Shown: piece by piece, positions 29,005 to 43,172 of the stretch
How positions within the stretch are numbered: the first letter of the stretch is position 1
How the letters are laid out: the number at the start of each line of letters is the position of its first letter
Assembly (NCBI GenBank): GCA_024709225.1
Contig: JANJXC010000031.1
Coordinates: 1 to 46,186 of the forward strand
Reading direction: 5' to 3'
Origin: Gammaproteobacteria bacterium
GTDB taxonomy: Bacteria; Pseudomonadota; Gammaproteobacteria; Thiohalomonadales; Thiohalomonadaceae
Length of the DNA: 46,186 nucleotides
The notes under the pieces: generated by a model
What the model was told of the DNA's origin: nothing
Databases searched by the model: none
Seen by the model: the letters and a program-made list of their open reading frames with translations, nothing else
Translations under genes and position numbers: made by a program

Positions 29005-29895
29005 ATGGCCGTAAAGAAAAAGGGTGGTTTGGGTCGCGGTCTGGAGGCGCTGCTGGGCAGCGCGGCGGTACCGGCGGCCGGCAGCGGCGCAACGACGGAG
29101 AAGGGCGGCAGCGCCCAGGACGGCGACCTGCGCAATCTGCCGGTGGACATCATCCAGCGCGGCAAGTACCAGCCGCGCATCGACATGCACCCGGACACCC
29201 TGGAAGAGCTGGCCGACTCCATCCGCGCCCAGGGCGTGGTGCAGCCCATCGTGGTGCGCCCCATCGGTCCCAACCGCTATGAAATCATCGCCGGCGAAAG
29301 GCGCTGGCGCGCCTCGCAGATGGCCGGGCTGCATGAAATCCCCGCGGTGATCCGCGAGGTGCCCGACAACGCCGCCATCGCCATGGCGCTGATCGAGAAC
29401 ATCCAGCGCGAACAGCTCAACCCCATGGAAGAGGCGCGCGCCCTGCAGCGTCTCATCGACGAATTCGAACTGACCCACCAGCAGGCCGCCGAGGCCGTGG
29501 GCCGCTCCCGCGTCGCCGTATCCAACCTGCTGCGCCTGCTGTCGCTCACTGACGACGTCAAGCGCCTGCTGGAAAACGGCGACCTGGAAATGGGCCACGC
29601 CCGCGCCATCCTGGCGCTGGAAGGGGCCCAGCAGAGCGAGGCCGCGCGCAGCGTCACCGCCAAGGGCCTGTCGGTGCGCGAGACCGAGCGCCTGGTCAAG
29701 CACATGCTGGAGGGCCCGGCCGCCAAGGCCGCGCCCAAGACCGCCGACCCCGACGTGCGCCGGCTGGAGCAGGACCTGGGGCAGAAGCTGGGTGCCCAGG
29801 TGGTGATCCAGCAGGCCGGCAAGGGCAAGGGCAAACTGGTGATCCAGTACAACAGCCTGGACGAACTGGACGGCATCCTCGCCCATATCCGTTAG
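29005..29895 (+). CDS. parB: Chromosome partitioning protein ParB (Spo0J)
   Basis: ParB is the CTP-dependent clamp that loads at parS and spreads along neighbouring DNA. The 296-residue protein has the ParA-activating N-terminus (KKKGGLGRGLEALLG), the CTP-binding motifs GERRWRASQMAG (about residues 95-106) and ENIQREQLNPMEEA, the helix-turn-helix (THQQAAEAVGRSRVAVSNLLRL) for parS binding, and a C-terminal dimerisation domain. The ATG at 29005 has only a weak AGG upstream, and longer in-frame extensions would run back through the repeat element. Two matching parS sites are in recF, 23-24 kb away in the window. Confidence 0.97.
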   Translation: MAVKKKGGLGRGLEALLGSAAVPAAGSGATTEKGGSAQDGDLRNLPVDIIQRGKYQPRIDMHPDTLEELADSIRAQGVVQPIVVRPIGPNRYEIIAGERRWRASQMAGLHEIPAVIREVPDNAAIAMALIENIQREQLNPMEEARALQRLIDEFELTHQQAAEAVGRSRVAVSNLLRLLSLTDDVKRLLENGDLEMGHARAILALEGAQQSEAARSVTAKGLSVRETERLVKHMLEGPAAKAAPKTADPDVRRLEQDLGQKLGAQVVIQQAGKGKGKLVIQYNSLDELDGILAHIR

Positions 29896-29964
29896 CGAGT
29901 GCATCGTATTCGCGACAGCAATAGCTCCTGCCCCCATGCGCAACACAGGAAAATCCTCAACATT

Positions 29965-30027
29965 TATCAATAAATAGCCCTAATGATGAGTATTTAGTTT
30001 TACTTATATAGAAGCGATTTATTGATA
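29965..30027. repeat. AT-rich inverted repeats upstream of the atp promoter
   Basis: TATCAATAAAT (29965-29975) and ATTTATTGATA (30017-30027) are perfect 11-bp inverted copies separated by 41 bases in a very AT-rich stretch. Both are one mismatch from the IHF consensus WATCAANNNNTTR. The second ends five bases before the -35 of the atp promoter. The remainder of the 264-base parB-atpI gap shows no gene. Confidence 0.55.
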
Positions 30028-30032
30028 TATCA

Positions 30033-30061
30033 TTGACCCTAGGGGCGACGCTCTATATACT
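30033..30061 (+). promoter_or_regulatory. sigma-70 promoter of the atp operon
   Basis: TTGACC (30033-30038, five of six) and TATACT (30056-30061, five of six) are separated by the optimal 17 bases. They lie about 100 bases before the atpI ATG. Confidence 0.8.
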
Positions 30062-30159
30062 TCCGCGCCGCTGACGGCACTAACTTTCCCCCGATTTAGT
30101 ACCTGCGTCTTCGACCGGCGGCACCGAGCGCCGCACGCGGTGAGAGACCTTTTTTACGC

Positions 30160-31409
<1,250 letters not shown>

Positions 31410-31416
31410 TTTTTTG

Positions 31417-31448
31417 CTTCAAACCTTCAACCTTTAACTTTTAACTTC
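31417..31448 (+). repeat. Tandem heptamer run between atpB and atpE
   Basis: Four heptamers CTTCAAA, CCTTCAA, CCTTTAA and CTTTTAA plus a partial CTTC run head to tail, ending four bases before the atpE Shine-Dalgarno AGGAGA. No inverted partner arm is seen, unlike the other three repeat elements in the window. Confidence 0.7.
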
Positions 31449-31453
31449 TTTAG

Positions 31454-31705
<252 letters not shown>

Positions 31706-31766
31706 GGGATCCGCAGTCCGCTTAACAGCAATCCTGTAACCAACCCACACCACACGAGGTGCGAAC

Positions 31767-32237
31767 ATGAATATCAATGCGACCCTGATTGGTCAGTTCA
31801 TCGCATTCTTCGTGTTTGTCTGGTTCGTGATGAAGTACGTCTGGCCGCCGCTGATCAACGTACTGAACGAACGCAAAAAGACAATCGCCGATGGCCTGGC
31901 AGCCGCCGAGCGCGGCAAGAACCAGCAGGTTCTCGCCGAGCAGCATGCCGCCGAGGTGATACACGAAGCGAAGCAGCGTGCCGCAGAGATTCTGGCCAAG
32001 GCCGAGAAGCGTGCCAGCGAAATCGTTGAAGAAGCCAAGGATGCCGCCCGTACCGAGGGCGATCGCATCAAGGCTGCCGCCAACGCCGAACTCGAGCAGG
32101 AAGTCAGCCGTGCCCGCGAGCAGTTGCGCGGTCAGGTGGTGAGCCTGGCAGTGGTCGGCGCCGGCAAGGTGATCAAGCGCGAGCTGGACGCCAAGGCACA
32201 CGACGATCTGCTGCAAGATCTCGTCGCCCAGCTCTAA
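31767..32237 (+). CDS. atpF: ATP synthase Fo subunit b
   Basis: Subunit b forms the peripheral stalk linking Fo to F1 via delta. The 156-residue protein has one N-terminal membrane helix ([19 protein letters not shown], residues 7-25) followed by a long, charged, Ala-rich helix (for example [19 protein letters not shown]). The length matches E. coli AtpF. ATG 31767 follows ACGAGGTGCGAAC. atpH follows 12 bases after the stop. Confidence 0.97.
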   Translation: MNINATLIGQFIAFFVFVWFVMKYVWPPLINVLNERKKTIADGLAAAERGKNQQVLAEQHAAEVIHEAKQRAAEILAKAEKRASEIVEEAKDAARTEGDRIKAAANAELEQEVSRAREQLRGQVVSLAVVGAGKVIKRELDAKAHDDLLQDLVAQL

Positions 32238-32249
32238 GGTCATACAAGC

Positions 32250-32786
32250 ATGGCTGAAATCACAACGATCGCTCGCCCCTACGCCCAGGCCGTATTCGAC
32301 ACGGCCAAGGAGCAGGGCAAGCTGAAAGACTGGTCGGAAATGCTGCAACTGGCAGCGGCCGTAGTGAGCCACGCCGAAGTGGCCGCTGCCGTCGACAGCC
32401 CGAGCCTGGACAAGGCGCAGCGCGGTCAGCTCATCATCGACATCTGCGGCGACAAGCTCAACGATGCCGGCAGGAATCTGCTGCGGGTACTGGCCGAAAA
32501 CGGCCGCCTCAGCCTGCTGCCGGATATCGCCGCACTGTACGAGGTTGCGCGCGCCGCGGCGGAGAGCCGGATCACCGCCGAGGTGACGTCGGCGACGCCG
32601 CTGTCCGACAGTCAGAAGCAGGCCATCGCCACCGCGCTGAAGAAGCGTCTGGGACGCGATGTTGCCCTGGAGTGCAAGGTGGACGAGGCGCTGCTCGGCG
32701 GCGCGATCGTTCGGGCCGGCGATATGGTCATCGATGGTTCGGTTACGGGCAAGCTGGACAAGCTGAGCGCGGCTCTGCTGCGCTGA
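32250..32786 (+). CDS. atpH: ATP synthase F1 subunit delta
   Basis: Subunit delta caps the alpha3beta3 head and binds subunit b. The 178-residue protein starts MAEITTIARPYAQAVFDTAK, a typical N-terminal helical domain, and ends with the conserved C-terminal signature (LLGGAIVRAGDMVIDGSVTG, about residues 150-169). It lies between atpF and atpA with short gaps, as in other atp operons. Confidence 0.97.
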   Translation: MAEITTIARPYAQAVFDTAKEQGKLKDWSEMLQLAAAVVSHAEVAAAVDSPSLDKAQRGQLIIDICGDKLNDAGRNLLRVLAENGRLSLLPDIAALYEVARAAAESRITAEVTSATPLSDSQKQAIATALKKRLGRDVALECKVDEALLGGAIVRAGDMVIDGSVTGKLDKLSAALLR

Positions 32787-32811
32787 CCCCGGACTGCTAG
32801 AGGACAAATGA

Positions 32812-34356
<1,545 letters not shown>

Positions 34357-34370
34357 GCGAGGGTTGAGCA

Positions 34371-35234
34371 ATGGCCAGCGGTAAAGAAATACGCAGCAAG
34401 ATCAAGAGTGTGCAGAACACTCAGAAGATCACGCGCGCGATGGAAATGGTGGCCGCCAGCAAGATGCGCCGGGCGCAGGAGCGCATGGCTGCAACCCGTC
34501 CCTATGCGGACCGGATGCGCAACGTGATCCAGCACCTGGCCCACGCCCATGCCGAGTACAAGCATCCGTACATGGTGGAGCGCGAGGTCAAGCGCATCGG
34601 CATTATCGCCATCTCCACCGATCGCGGTCTGTGCGGCGGCCTGAACATCAACATGTTCAAGGCCGCCCTCGGCACCATGAAGGAATGGCGCGATAAGAAC
34701 GTCGACGTGGAGCTGTGCACCATCGGCCAGAAGGCGCAGGGCTTCTTCAGCCGCGTCGGTGGCCGCGTCCTGGCGCAAGCCACCCAGCTGGGCGACGCGC
34801 CCAAGCTGATGGACGTGATCGGCACGGTCAAGGTGATGCTGGATGCCTACGACAACGGCGAGATTGATCGCATTTACCTGATCTACAACCGCTTCGTCAG
34901 CACCATGGCGCAGCAGCCGCGCGTCGAGCAGTTGCTGCCGATCGCCGCTGAAGAGCGCGATGAGACGCTGAAGCATCATTGGGACTACCTGTACGAGCCC
35001 AATGCCGAAACGGTGCTGGATCAGTTGCTGATGCGTTACGTCGAGTCGCTGGTCTATCAGGGCGTGGTCGAGAACATCGCCTGCGAAATGGCGGCGCGTA
35101 TGGTGGCGATGAAGGCCGCCTCCGACAACGCCGGCAACCTGATCAGTGAATTGAAGCTCGCTTACAACAAGGCACGCCAGGCAGCCATTACCCAAGAGCT
35201 GTCGGAAATCGTCGCCGGCGCCTCCGCCGTCTAA
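34371..35234 (+). CDS. atpG: ATP synthase F1 subunit gamma
   Basis: Subunit gamma is the central rotor shaft. The 287-residue protein (E. coli 287) starts [20 protein letters not shown] and has the N-terminal coiled-coil helix with [18 protein letters not shown]. The core has [15 protein letters not shown], and the C-terminal helix carries [19 protein letters not shown]. It sits 14 bases after atpA. Confidence 0.98.
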   Translation: MASGKEIRSKIKSVQNTQKITRAMEMVAASKMRRAQERMAATRPYADRMRNVIQHLAHAHAEYKHPYMVEREVKRIGIIAISTDRGLCGGLNINMFKAALGTMKEWRDKNVDVELCTIGQKAQGFFSRVGGRVLAQATQLGDAPKLMDVIGTVKVMLDAYDNGEIDRIYLIYNRFVSTMAQQPRVEQLLPIAAEERDETLKHHWDYLYEPNAETVLDQLLMRYVESLVYQGVVENIACEMAARMVAMKAASDNAGNLISELKLAYNKARQAAITQELSEIVAGASAV

Positions 35235-35259
35235 GCGCGCTAACCGGATTTAAATTTAA

Positions 35260-36648
<1,389 letters not shown>

Positions 36649-36672
36649 TCGGCCTGACAGGGGGTTTATGCT

Positions 36673-37098
36673 ATGGCCATGACCATGCATGTAGACGTAG
36701 TAAGCGCCGAGACGTCCATCTTCAGCGGTACCGTTGAAGCTGTGTTCGCCCCGGCGAAGGAAGGCGAGGTCGGCATCATGCCGCGCCACAGCCCCTTCCT
36801 TGCCCAGCTCAAGCCGGGCCAGGTGCGCGTCGTCAAGCAGGGCGGTGAGGAAGACTTCTTCTATGTCTCCGGCGGCATGCTCGAAGTGCAGCCGCACACC
36901 GTTACCGTGCTGGCCGATACCGCACTGCGTGCCCGCGACATGGACGAGGCCGCCGCGCTCCAGGCCAAGGAGCGCGCCGAGCAGGCCATGCGCGACCGCA
37001 CCGGCGAGATGGAGTGGGCCGAGGCCCAGGCCGAACTGGCCCAGGCCATCGCCCAGCTGCAGATGATTCAGCGCATGCGGGACAAGACCCGCCGCTAA
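36673..37098 (+). CDS. atpC: ATP synthase F1 subunit epsilon
   Basis: Subunit epsilon couples and regulates rotation. The 141-residue protein starts [13 protein letters not shown], close to the E. coli MAMTYHLDVVSAE, which supports the ATG at 36673. It has the beta-sandwich domain ([19 protein letters not shown]) and a C-terminal helical pair with [19 protein letters not shown]. It is the last gene of the operon, followed after 22 bases by a bidirectional terminator. Confidence 0.98.
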   Translation: MAMTMHVDVVSAETSIFSGTVEAVFAPAKEGEVGIMPRHSPFLAQLKPGQVRVVKQGGEEDFFYVSGGMLEVQPHTVTVLADTALRARDMDEAAALQAKERAEQAMRDRTGEMEWAEAQAELAQAIAQLQMIQRMRDKTRR

Positions 37099-37120
37099 AT
37101 CGGCCGCAGCAGGTGAGAAC

Positions 37121-37153
37121 AAAAAAGGGCAGTGATACACTGCCCTTTTTTTT
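37121..37153. terminator. Bidirectional Rho-independent terminator of the atp operon
   Basis: GGGCAGTG-ATA-CACTGCCC forms a perfect 8-bp stem, preceded by six A and followed by eight T, so it works on either strand. It lies 22 bases after atpC. Confidence 0.95.
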
Positions 37154-37173
37154 CGTACCCGGAAAACTCCGGG

Positions 37174-37201
37174 CGTGGACCGGGCGGCCGCCCGGCCCAC
37201 G
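37174..37201. repeat. GC-rich palindrome upstream of the FKBP gene
   Basis: CCGGGCGGCCGCCCGG (37180-37195) is a perfect 16-bp palindrome flanked by CGTGG and CCACG arms with one A/C mismatch, giving a 28-base hairpin. It may be a REP-like element or the base of a leader structure for the next gene. Confidence 0.6.
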
Positions 37202-37229
37202 GAAAGCAACGGTTTAGGGGAACAGAACA

Positions 37230-37718
37230 ATGGCGGAAGCAAAAGTCAGCCGCGGCAAGGTGGTCTCCGTGACCTACACCATCCGCGACCAGGCCGACGA
37301 CAATCTGCTGGAGGCGGTGGAGATCCCCGTCGACTATCTGCACGGCGGCCGTACCGGCCTGTACGAGAAGATCGAGGCGGCGCTGGAGGGCAAGGCGGTG
37401 GGCGAGGGCGTCGAAGTCCTGCTCACCCCGGAAGACGCCTTCGGCCCCAGCGACCCCGACCTGACCTTTACCGACGTCATAGAAAACGTCCCGCCCGACT
37501 TCCGCCGCCTGGGCGCCCAGGCCGAATTCACCAATGAGGCGGGCGAGGTCGTCACCATGACCGTCACCCATCTCGATGCCGGCACCATCACCCTGGACGG
37601 CAACCACCCCCTGGCCGGCAAGAACCTGATCTTCTCCGTGCGCGTCGCCGCCGTGCGCGACGCCACGGCGCAGGAATTGATGACCGGCGAGGTGGCGCAG
37701 GCGCAGGGCCTGCATTGA
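37230..37718 (+). CDS. SlyD-like FKBP-type peptidyl-prolyl cis-trans isomerase
   Basis: The 162-residue cytoplasmic protein has a split FKBP domain with an inserted-in-flap chaperone domain of the SlyD/FkpB type. The first part has VVSVTYTIRDQADDNLLEA, the FKBP site is YLHGGRTGLYEKIEAALEGK, and PEDAFGPSDPDL begins the inserted part. The closing strand is HPLAGKNLIFSVRVAAV. SlyD's metal-binding His/Cys-rich tail is absent; the end is just AQAQGLH. It lies alone between the atp operon and glmU, with a good GGGG-rich leader before the ATG. It probably assists folding as a prolyl isomerase-chaperone. Confidence 0.88.
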   Translation: MAEAKVSRGKVVSVTYTIRDQADDNLLEAVEIPVDYLHGGRTGLYEKIEAALEGKAVGEGVEVLLTPEDAFGPSDPDLTFTDVIENVPPDFRRLGAQAEFTNEAGEVVTMTVTHLDAGTITLDGNHPLAGKNLIFSVRVAAVRDATAQELMTGEVAQAQGLH

Positions 37719-37721
37719 GAC

Positions 37722-37750
37722 ATGTAGGGCGGGTTGCAACCCGCCGACCG
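37722..37750. repeat. REP-like palindrome upstream of glmU
   Basis: Within GTAGGGCGGGTTGCAACCCG, the 18-bp GGCGGGTTGCAACCCGCC (37728-37745) is a perfect palindrome. The GTAGGG-headed form is typical of dispersed REP sequences in many gammaproteobacteria. It lies four bases after the FKBP stop and 20 bases before glmU. Confidence 0.65.
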
Positions 37751-37770
37751 CATTACGAACAGGCAAGCAG

Positions 37771-39147
37771 ATGAATCAGGCACTGGAAGTGATCATCCTG
37801 GCCGCCGGCCAGGGCACACGGATGAAGTCGGCGCTGCCCAAGGTGCTGCACGCCGTTGGCGGCGAGCCGATGCTGGCCCGCGTCCACCGCACCGCGCGCC
37901 TGCTGGAACCCAAACAGATCCATATCGTCTACGGCCACGGTGCCGACAAGGTGCGCGAGCAGCTCGGCCATCTCGATGCCGCCTGGGCGTTGCAGGACAA
38001 GCAATTGGGCACCGGCCACGCCGTGGCCCAGGCCATGCCCGCGGTGAGCGACGACAGCCGTGTGCTGATCCTCTACGGCGACGTGCCGCTGATCGAGATG
38101 GAAACGCTGGATCGGCTGGTGGATGCCGCCGCCAATGCCCTCGCCGTGCTCACCATCGAACTGGACAACCCCAGCGGCTACGGCCGCATCGTGCGCGACC
38201 GTGACGGCCGCGTGCAGCGCATCGTCGAACAGAAGGACGCCAGCGAGTCCGAGCGCGCCATCCGCGAGATCAACACCGGCCTGCTCGCCGTCGATGCCGC
38301 GCGCCTGCGCGCCTGGCTGGAGCGGCTGGACAACCACAATGCGCAGGGTGAGTACTACCTCACCGACATCATCGCCATGGCGGTGGAAGATGGCGTCATG
38401 ATCAACACCGTCAGCGCCCCCGACATCGACCAGGTTTCCGGCATCAACGACCGCGCCCAGCTGGCGACGCTGGAGCGTGCGCTGCAGCGCCGCCAGGCGC
38501 GGCAGCTGATGCTCGCCGGCGCGACGCTGCGCGACCCGGAGCGTTTCGATCTGCGCGGCGAGCTTTCCGTCGGCCGCGACGTGATCATCGACGTCAACGT
38601 GGTGTGCGAGGGCCGCGTGGTGCTGGGCGATGGCGTGACCATCGGCGCCAACTGCGTGCTGAAGGACGTGGAGATCGGCGCCGGCACGGAAATCAAGCCG
38701 ATGAGCATCATCGACAGCGCCGTCATCGGCGCGGGTGCACACATCGGCCCGTTCGCGCGCATCCGCCCGGAGACGCGCATCGCCGACGGCGCCCACATCG
38801 GCAACTTCGTCGAGGTGAAGAAGAGCGACATCGGCGCCGGCTCCAAGGTGAACCATCTCAGCTACATCGGCGACACCACCATGGGCGCGAAGGTGAACAT
38901 CGGCGCCGGCACCATCACCTGCAACTACGATGGCGCCAACAAGCACCGCACGGTGATCGGCGACGGCGTGTTCGTCGGCTCCGACACCCAGCTGGTGGCC
39001 CCGGTCACCGTGGCCGATAACGCCACCATCGGCGCCGGCTCCACCATCACCAAGGATGCGCCGGCAGGCGAGCTCACCCTGAGCCGCAACAAACAGATCA
39101 CCATCCCCGGCTGGAAGCGGCCGGTCAAAAAGAGCAGTGACAAGTAA
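37771..39147 (+). CDS. glmU: Bifunctional UDP-GlcNAc pyrophosphorylase / glucosamine-1-phosphate N-acetyltransferase
   Basis: GlmU makes UDP-N-acetylglucosamine for peptidoglycan and LPS by acetylating glucosamine 1-phosphate and then uridylylating it. The 458-residue protein has the uridyltransferase signature LAAGQGTRMKSALPKVLHAV (residues 10-29). YGDVPLIE is the metal site. The C-terminal left-handed beta helix of hexapeptide repeats (about residues 250-440) contains the acetyltransferase site with GTITCNYDGANKH. The last residues after RPVKK (SSDK) and the TAA stop are encoded by the left arm of a heptamer repeat element. glmS follows after 79 bases. Confidence 0.98.
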   Translation: MNQALEVIILAAGQGTRMKSALPKVLHAVGGEPMLARVHRTARLLEPKQIHIVYGHGADKVREQLGHLDAAWALQDKQLGTGHAVAQAMPAVSDDSRVLILYGDVPLIEMETLDRLVDAAANALAVLTIELDNPSGYGRIVRDRDGRVQRIVEQKDASESERAIREINTGLLAVDAARLRAWLERLDNHNAQGEYYLTDIIAMAVEDGVMINTVSAPDIDQVSGINDRAQLATLERALQRRQARQLMLAGATLRDPERFDLRGELSVGRDVIIDVNVVCEGRVVLGDGVTIGANCVLKDVEIGAGTEIKPMSIIDSAVIGAGAHIGPFARIRPETRIADGAHIGNFVEVKKSDIGAGSKVNHLSYIGDTTMGAKVNIGAGTITCNYDGANKHRTVIGDGVFVGSDTQLVAPVTVADNATIGAGSTITKDAPAGELTLSRNKQITIPGWKRPVKKSSDK

Positions 39148-39215
39148 CAAGTGGCAAGTCCCAATAAAAGGACGCCCTTCGTTTACTTGAAACTTGAAAC
39201 TTGTAACTTGTAACT
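39136..39215. repeat. Inverted heptamer-repeat element between glmU and glmS
   Basis: The left arm (39136-39159) is AGT followed by three heptamers, GACAAGT, AACAAGT and GGCAAGT. The right arm (39185-39215) is ACTTGA, then AACTTGA, AACTTGT, AACTTGT and AACT, i.e. four units of the opposite sense. The arms match at 20 of 24 aligned positions around a 25-base centre. The left arm contains the last two codons and the TAA stop of glmU; the right arm ends 11 bases before the glmS ATG. Confidence 0.88.
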
Positions 39216-39226
39216 GGGTTCAACAC

Positions 39227-41085
<1,859 letters not shown>

Positions 41086-41137
41086 GGGGAAAGACTCCTC
41101 CCCACGCCGTGGGGAAGGTCGGGGGGGAGTGGTTTTC

Positions 41138-41162
41138 GTAGGAGCGGATCGCATCCGCGACC
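41138..41162. repeat. REP-like GTAGGAGCGG palindrome
   Basis: GTAGGAGCGGAT-CGC-ATCCGCGACC contains a perfect GCGGAT/ATCCGC stem. The GTAGGAGCGG head is a widespread REP family in gammaproteobacteria. It lies between glmS and abiEii, with competing GTGGGGA/TCCCCAC hairpins at 41084-41115. Confidence 0.7.
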
Positions 41163-41205
41163 AACCCATCGCAGCGGACGATATCCCGGAGTCCCGCAAC
41201 GGGCC

Positions 41206-42048
41206 CTACGGTAATTGCGCCACCTTGGCGAGAAAGAACTTATCGCTCCATAGCTTCAGACTCTCGCGCTCTGCGGTGCCCAGAAACCTTTCAACGTCCT
41301 GTGCCGCAGCCTTCCAGTCGACGGCCCGGATTTTTTCTGCAAGCGTGTCTTTGAGCCATGAGCCATCAACGACCATCTCCGCTCCGGCCCAGGGCCCGTA
41401 CTGCCGCAAAGCATTCTGCAGATGCGTCAGGTTCGGGCTTACCTGTTGCTTGATGTACCAATTGAAGTCGTACCAGTCGCGCCCCTTCAAATACGGCCGG
41501 CACAGCAGCGCGTGGATCTTCAGCGCGAAATTGCTGCCGAGGTCCTGATGGCAGACCTCGAAGTCGAGCGGGAAGTCGAGATAGCTGTAGTCGAAGCCCG
41601 AGCCGGCAGGAGGATTGACGTCGATCTCCAGCTTGATCGTCAGGCTCCTGTAGGCAGCGCCTTGAGAGAAGCTCAGGTTCAACTGATTACCGATGGAGTT
41701 GTCTTTCAGCAGCGCCTTGCGCACGTTCAGGTCCATGCGGCTCCGGTCCAGCACGTCCGACTGAAGTCCGAACTCCCGCAACACATCAACCAGCCCAGCC
41801 AGGTGCTTCCGCCAGTTAAACGCGGGGTCCGGTTCCTTCAGAGTAAAATCAAGATCCTCCGAGAAGCGCGGCAATTGGTGCAGGATGCGCAGGCTGGTGC
41901 CGCCCTGAAACGCAGCCACCTCGAAGAAGCCCGAACGCCACAGGGCATACAGCGCCACCTCCTGCAGAATCTCCCTGATCGCCTGCTCCTCCAACACCGG
42001 ATTGGCGGCGCGGTAACCGTCGAGTCTTCGTTGCAGCATTTCAATCAT
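41206..42048 (-). CDS. AbiEii-type nucleotidyltransferase toxin
   Basis: The 280-residue protein is the toxin of a type IV toxin-antitoxin pair. It carries the nucleotidyltransferase core with FQGGTSLRILHQLPRFSEDL (GGTSL and SEDLDF, about residues 47-70), where Asp residues bind metal. The helical C-terminal part follows (ALKIHALLCRPYLKGRDWYD). Members of this family, such as AbiEii and MenT, transfer nucleotides and block translation, giving phage abortive infection. The ATG at 42048 overlaps the antitoxin stop by eight bases, so the toxin is translated only with its antitoxin. GGGAG is the Shine-Dalgarno. Confidence 0.9.
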   Translation of the reverse strand: MIEMLQRRLDGYRAANPVLEEQAIREILQEVALYALWRSGFFEVAAFQGGTSLRILHQLPRFSEDLDFTLKEPDPAFNWRKHLAGLVDVLREFGLQSDVLDRSRMDLNVRKALLKDNSIGNQLNLSFSQGAAYRSLTIKLEIDVNPPAGSGFDYSYLDFPLDFEVCHQDLGSNFALKIHALLCRPYLKGRDWYDFNWYIKQQVSPNLTHLQNALRQYGPWAGAEMVVDGSWLKDTLAEKIRAVDWKAAAQDVERFLGTAERESLKLWSDKFFLAKVAQLP

Positions 42049-42694
42049 TGCCCAACTCCCTGGCGAATGCATGCAAAAAGGATTTCACTCTCTTCTGGCT
42101 ATACACCGCACCGAGCATCCTGATGTCGGTGTCCGATACGCTGCGCAAATGTTCATGGTCGATGCGCAGCCCATCGACCAGCCAACCCATCCCCTGCCAC
42201 TCCACCTTGCGCAGACACACAAGATCCATCAGTGCGCGGAACGGCTTCGCCACCAACATGGTTTGTTGCACAGCCTGCAGTCGTTCAACCTGTACCAGAA
42301 AGTGTCCGGGCGCAATCGCCAGCGGGTGGAAGGAAAAGCCGCCGAACAGAGGATGATCGTGAGTTAAGGTCTTGCGCCCCGGAGTGACGCATGCCGTGGT
42401 GTAAACCGCCTCGGGGATCCAGCCGTGATAGGCAAGCGCAGTTTCGAAGGAGACATAGCTCCCCGCCACAAAAGCTTGCGCCAGGGCAAAAGGATGCGCG
42501 GGGTAGGTGCGGAAGCGGTCATCGAGCACATAGGCGCCCCGGCGCAGGCGCACCAGTTCCCCGGCCTTCATCGCCCGATTGACCAGGTTATGGCGACGCT
42601 GGGCGCTGCCGTCCAGCAACCGGGCGAGCTGGGTATCCGAAAGCAGGCGATTGGCCAATCCCTGATCAATGATGCACTGCGTTAGCGTCTGCAT
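42041..42694 (-). CDS. AbiEi-type antitoxin / transcriptional repressor
   Basis: The 217-residue protein starts MQTLTQCIIDQGLANRLLSD. It has an N-terminal winged helix-turn-helix (QLARLLDGSAQRRHNLVNRA, then RRGAYVLDD) and a C-terminal antitoxin domain (SFETALAYHGWIPEAVY through LMDLVCLRKVEW). AbiEi antitoxins neutralise AbiEii without stable contact and repress their own operon. The ATG at 42694 is chosen because the upstream extension would cross the promoter and operator. No Shine-Dalgarno is seen (TACCCCCT precedes the ATG), and the likely transcription start is only about 20 bases away. Confidence 0.88.
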   Translation of the reverse strand: MQTLTQCIIDQGLANRLLSDTQLARLLDGSAQRRHNLVNRAMKAGELVRLRRGAYVLDDRFRTYPAHPFALAQAFVAGSYVSFETALAYHGWIPEAVYTTACVTPGRKTLTHDHPLFGGFSFHPLAIAPGHFLVQVERLQAVQQTMLVAKPFRALMDLVCLRKVEWQGMGWLVDGLRIDHEHLRSVSDTDIRMLGAVYSQKRVKSFLHAFARELGND

Positions 42695-42713
42695 AGGGGG
42701 TAAAATTCCAGAA

Positions 42714-42751
42714 ACTTGCACATTATGCAAGTATGAGGAATTTTTTACCAA
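42714..42751 (-). promoter_or_regulatory. abiE promoter with inverted-repeat operator
   Basis: A perfect inverted repeat ACTTGCA-N5-TGCAAGT (42714-42732) overlaps a minus-strand -10 CATAAT (42722-42727). A -35 TTGGTA (42746-42751) lies 18 bases before it. An AbiEi dimer on the repeat would block RNA polymerase, matching the known negative autoregulation of abiE operons. Confidence 0.7.
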
Positions 42752-42812
42752 TGTCCAGCTATGTTGTCAGCGAACCAAGGGCTCCAAATATCCCTTTTAA
42801 CTAGGCCCCAGG

Positions 42813-43172
42813 CTACTTCCCCGCCGGGGTGACCTTCACCCGGTTAACGAACATGATGTTGTCGAAGTCCCGGTTGAGGCTGCTGCTGTGATAGCGGGGC
42901 ATCATCGACTGCTCCGCGAAGTGGACCGTATCCCCCGCCTTGACCGCCGTGGTCGGCGCCGCCAGCCAAAGCTTGTCCTTGCCCCGCTGCACCTCGATGT
43001 AGGTAAAGCCCTGCGTCTCCACCACGCTTACCACCTTGCCCTGCTGCGTCATCTCGGCATTCATGGCGCCGTCACGTCCGGTCGGAGGATGGCCGGCCGG
43101 TTTATCTGTCGTGGAGGCCTGGACGGAAAAGGCAAGGGCGGCCAAGAGCGGAAGGGCGATCAGGGATTTCAT
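42813..43172 (-). CDS. Small secreted protein, NrfJ-like
   Basis: The 119-residue protein has a signal peptide (MKSLIALPLLAALAFSVQAS, residues 1-20). The mature domain has a small beta fold (GKVVSVVETQGFTYIEVQRG, LWLAAPTTAVKAGDTVHF) and ends with SLNRDFDNIMFVNRVKV. That pattern resembles NrfJ-type periplasmic proteins encoded near some nitrite reductase or cytochrome c systems, but no such genes are here. The function is uncertain. AGAGGA precedes the ATG. It sits between abiE and rhuM and may be unrelated cargo. Confidence 0.65.
   Translation of the reverse strand: MKSLIALPLLAALAFSVQASTTDKPAGHPPTGRDGAMNAEMTQQGKVVSVVETQGFTYIEVQRGKDKLWLAAPTTAVKAGDTVHFAEQSMMPRYHSSSLNRDFDNIMFVNRVKVTPAGK

Noticed and set aside
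30090-30159. Terminator or attenuator before atpI (GC hairpin then CTTTTTTAC)
   Set aside because: The T-run lies about 15 bases after the weak hairpin, so it does not fit an intrinsic terminator.
39148-39226. glmS ribozyme or riboswitch upstream of glmS
   Set aside because: The 79-base gap is filled by the heptamer element, is too short for the ribozyme, and glmS ribozymes are a Gram-positive feature.
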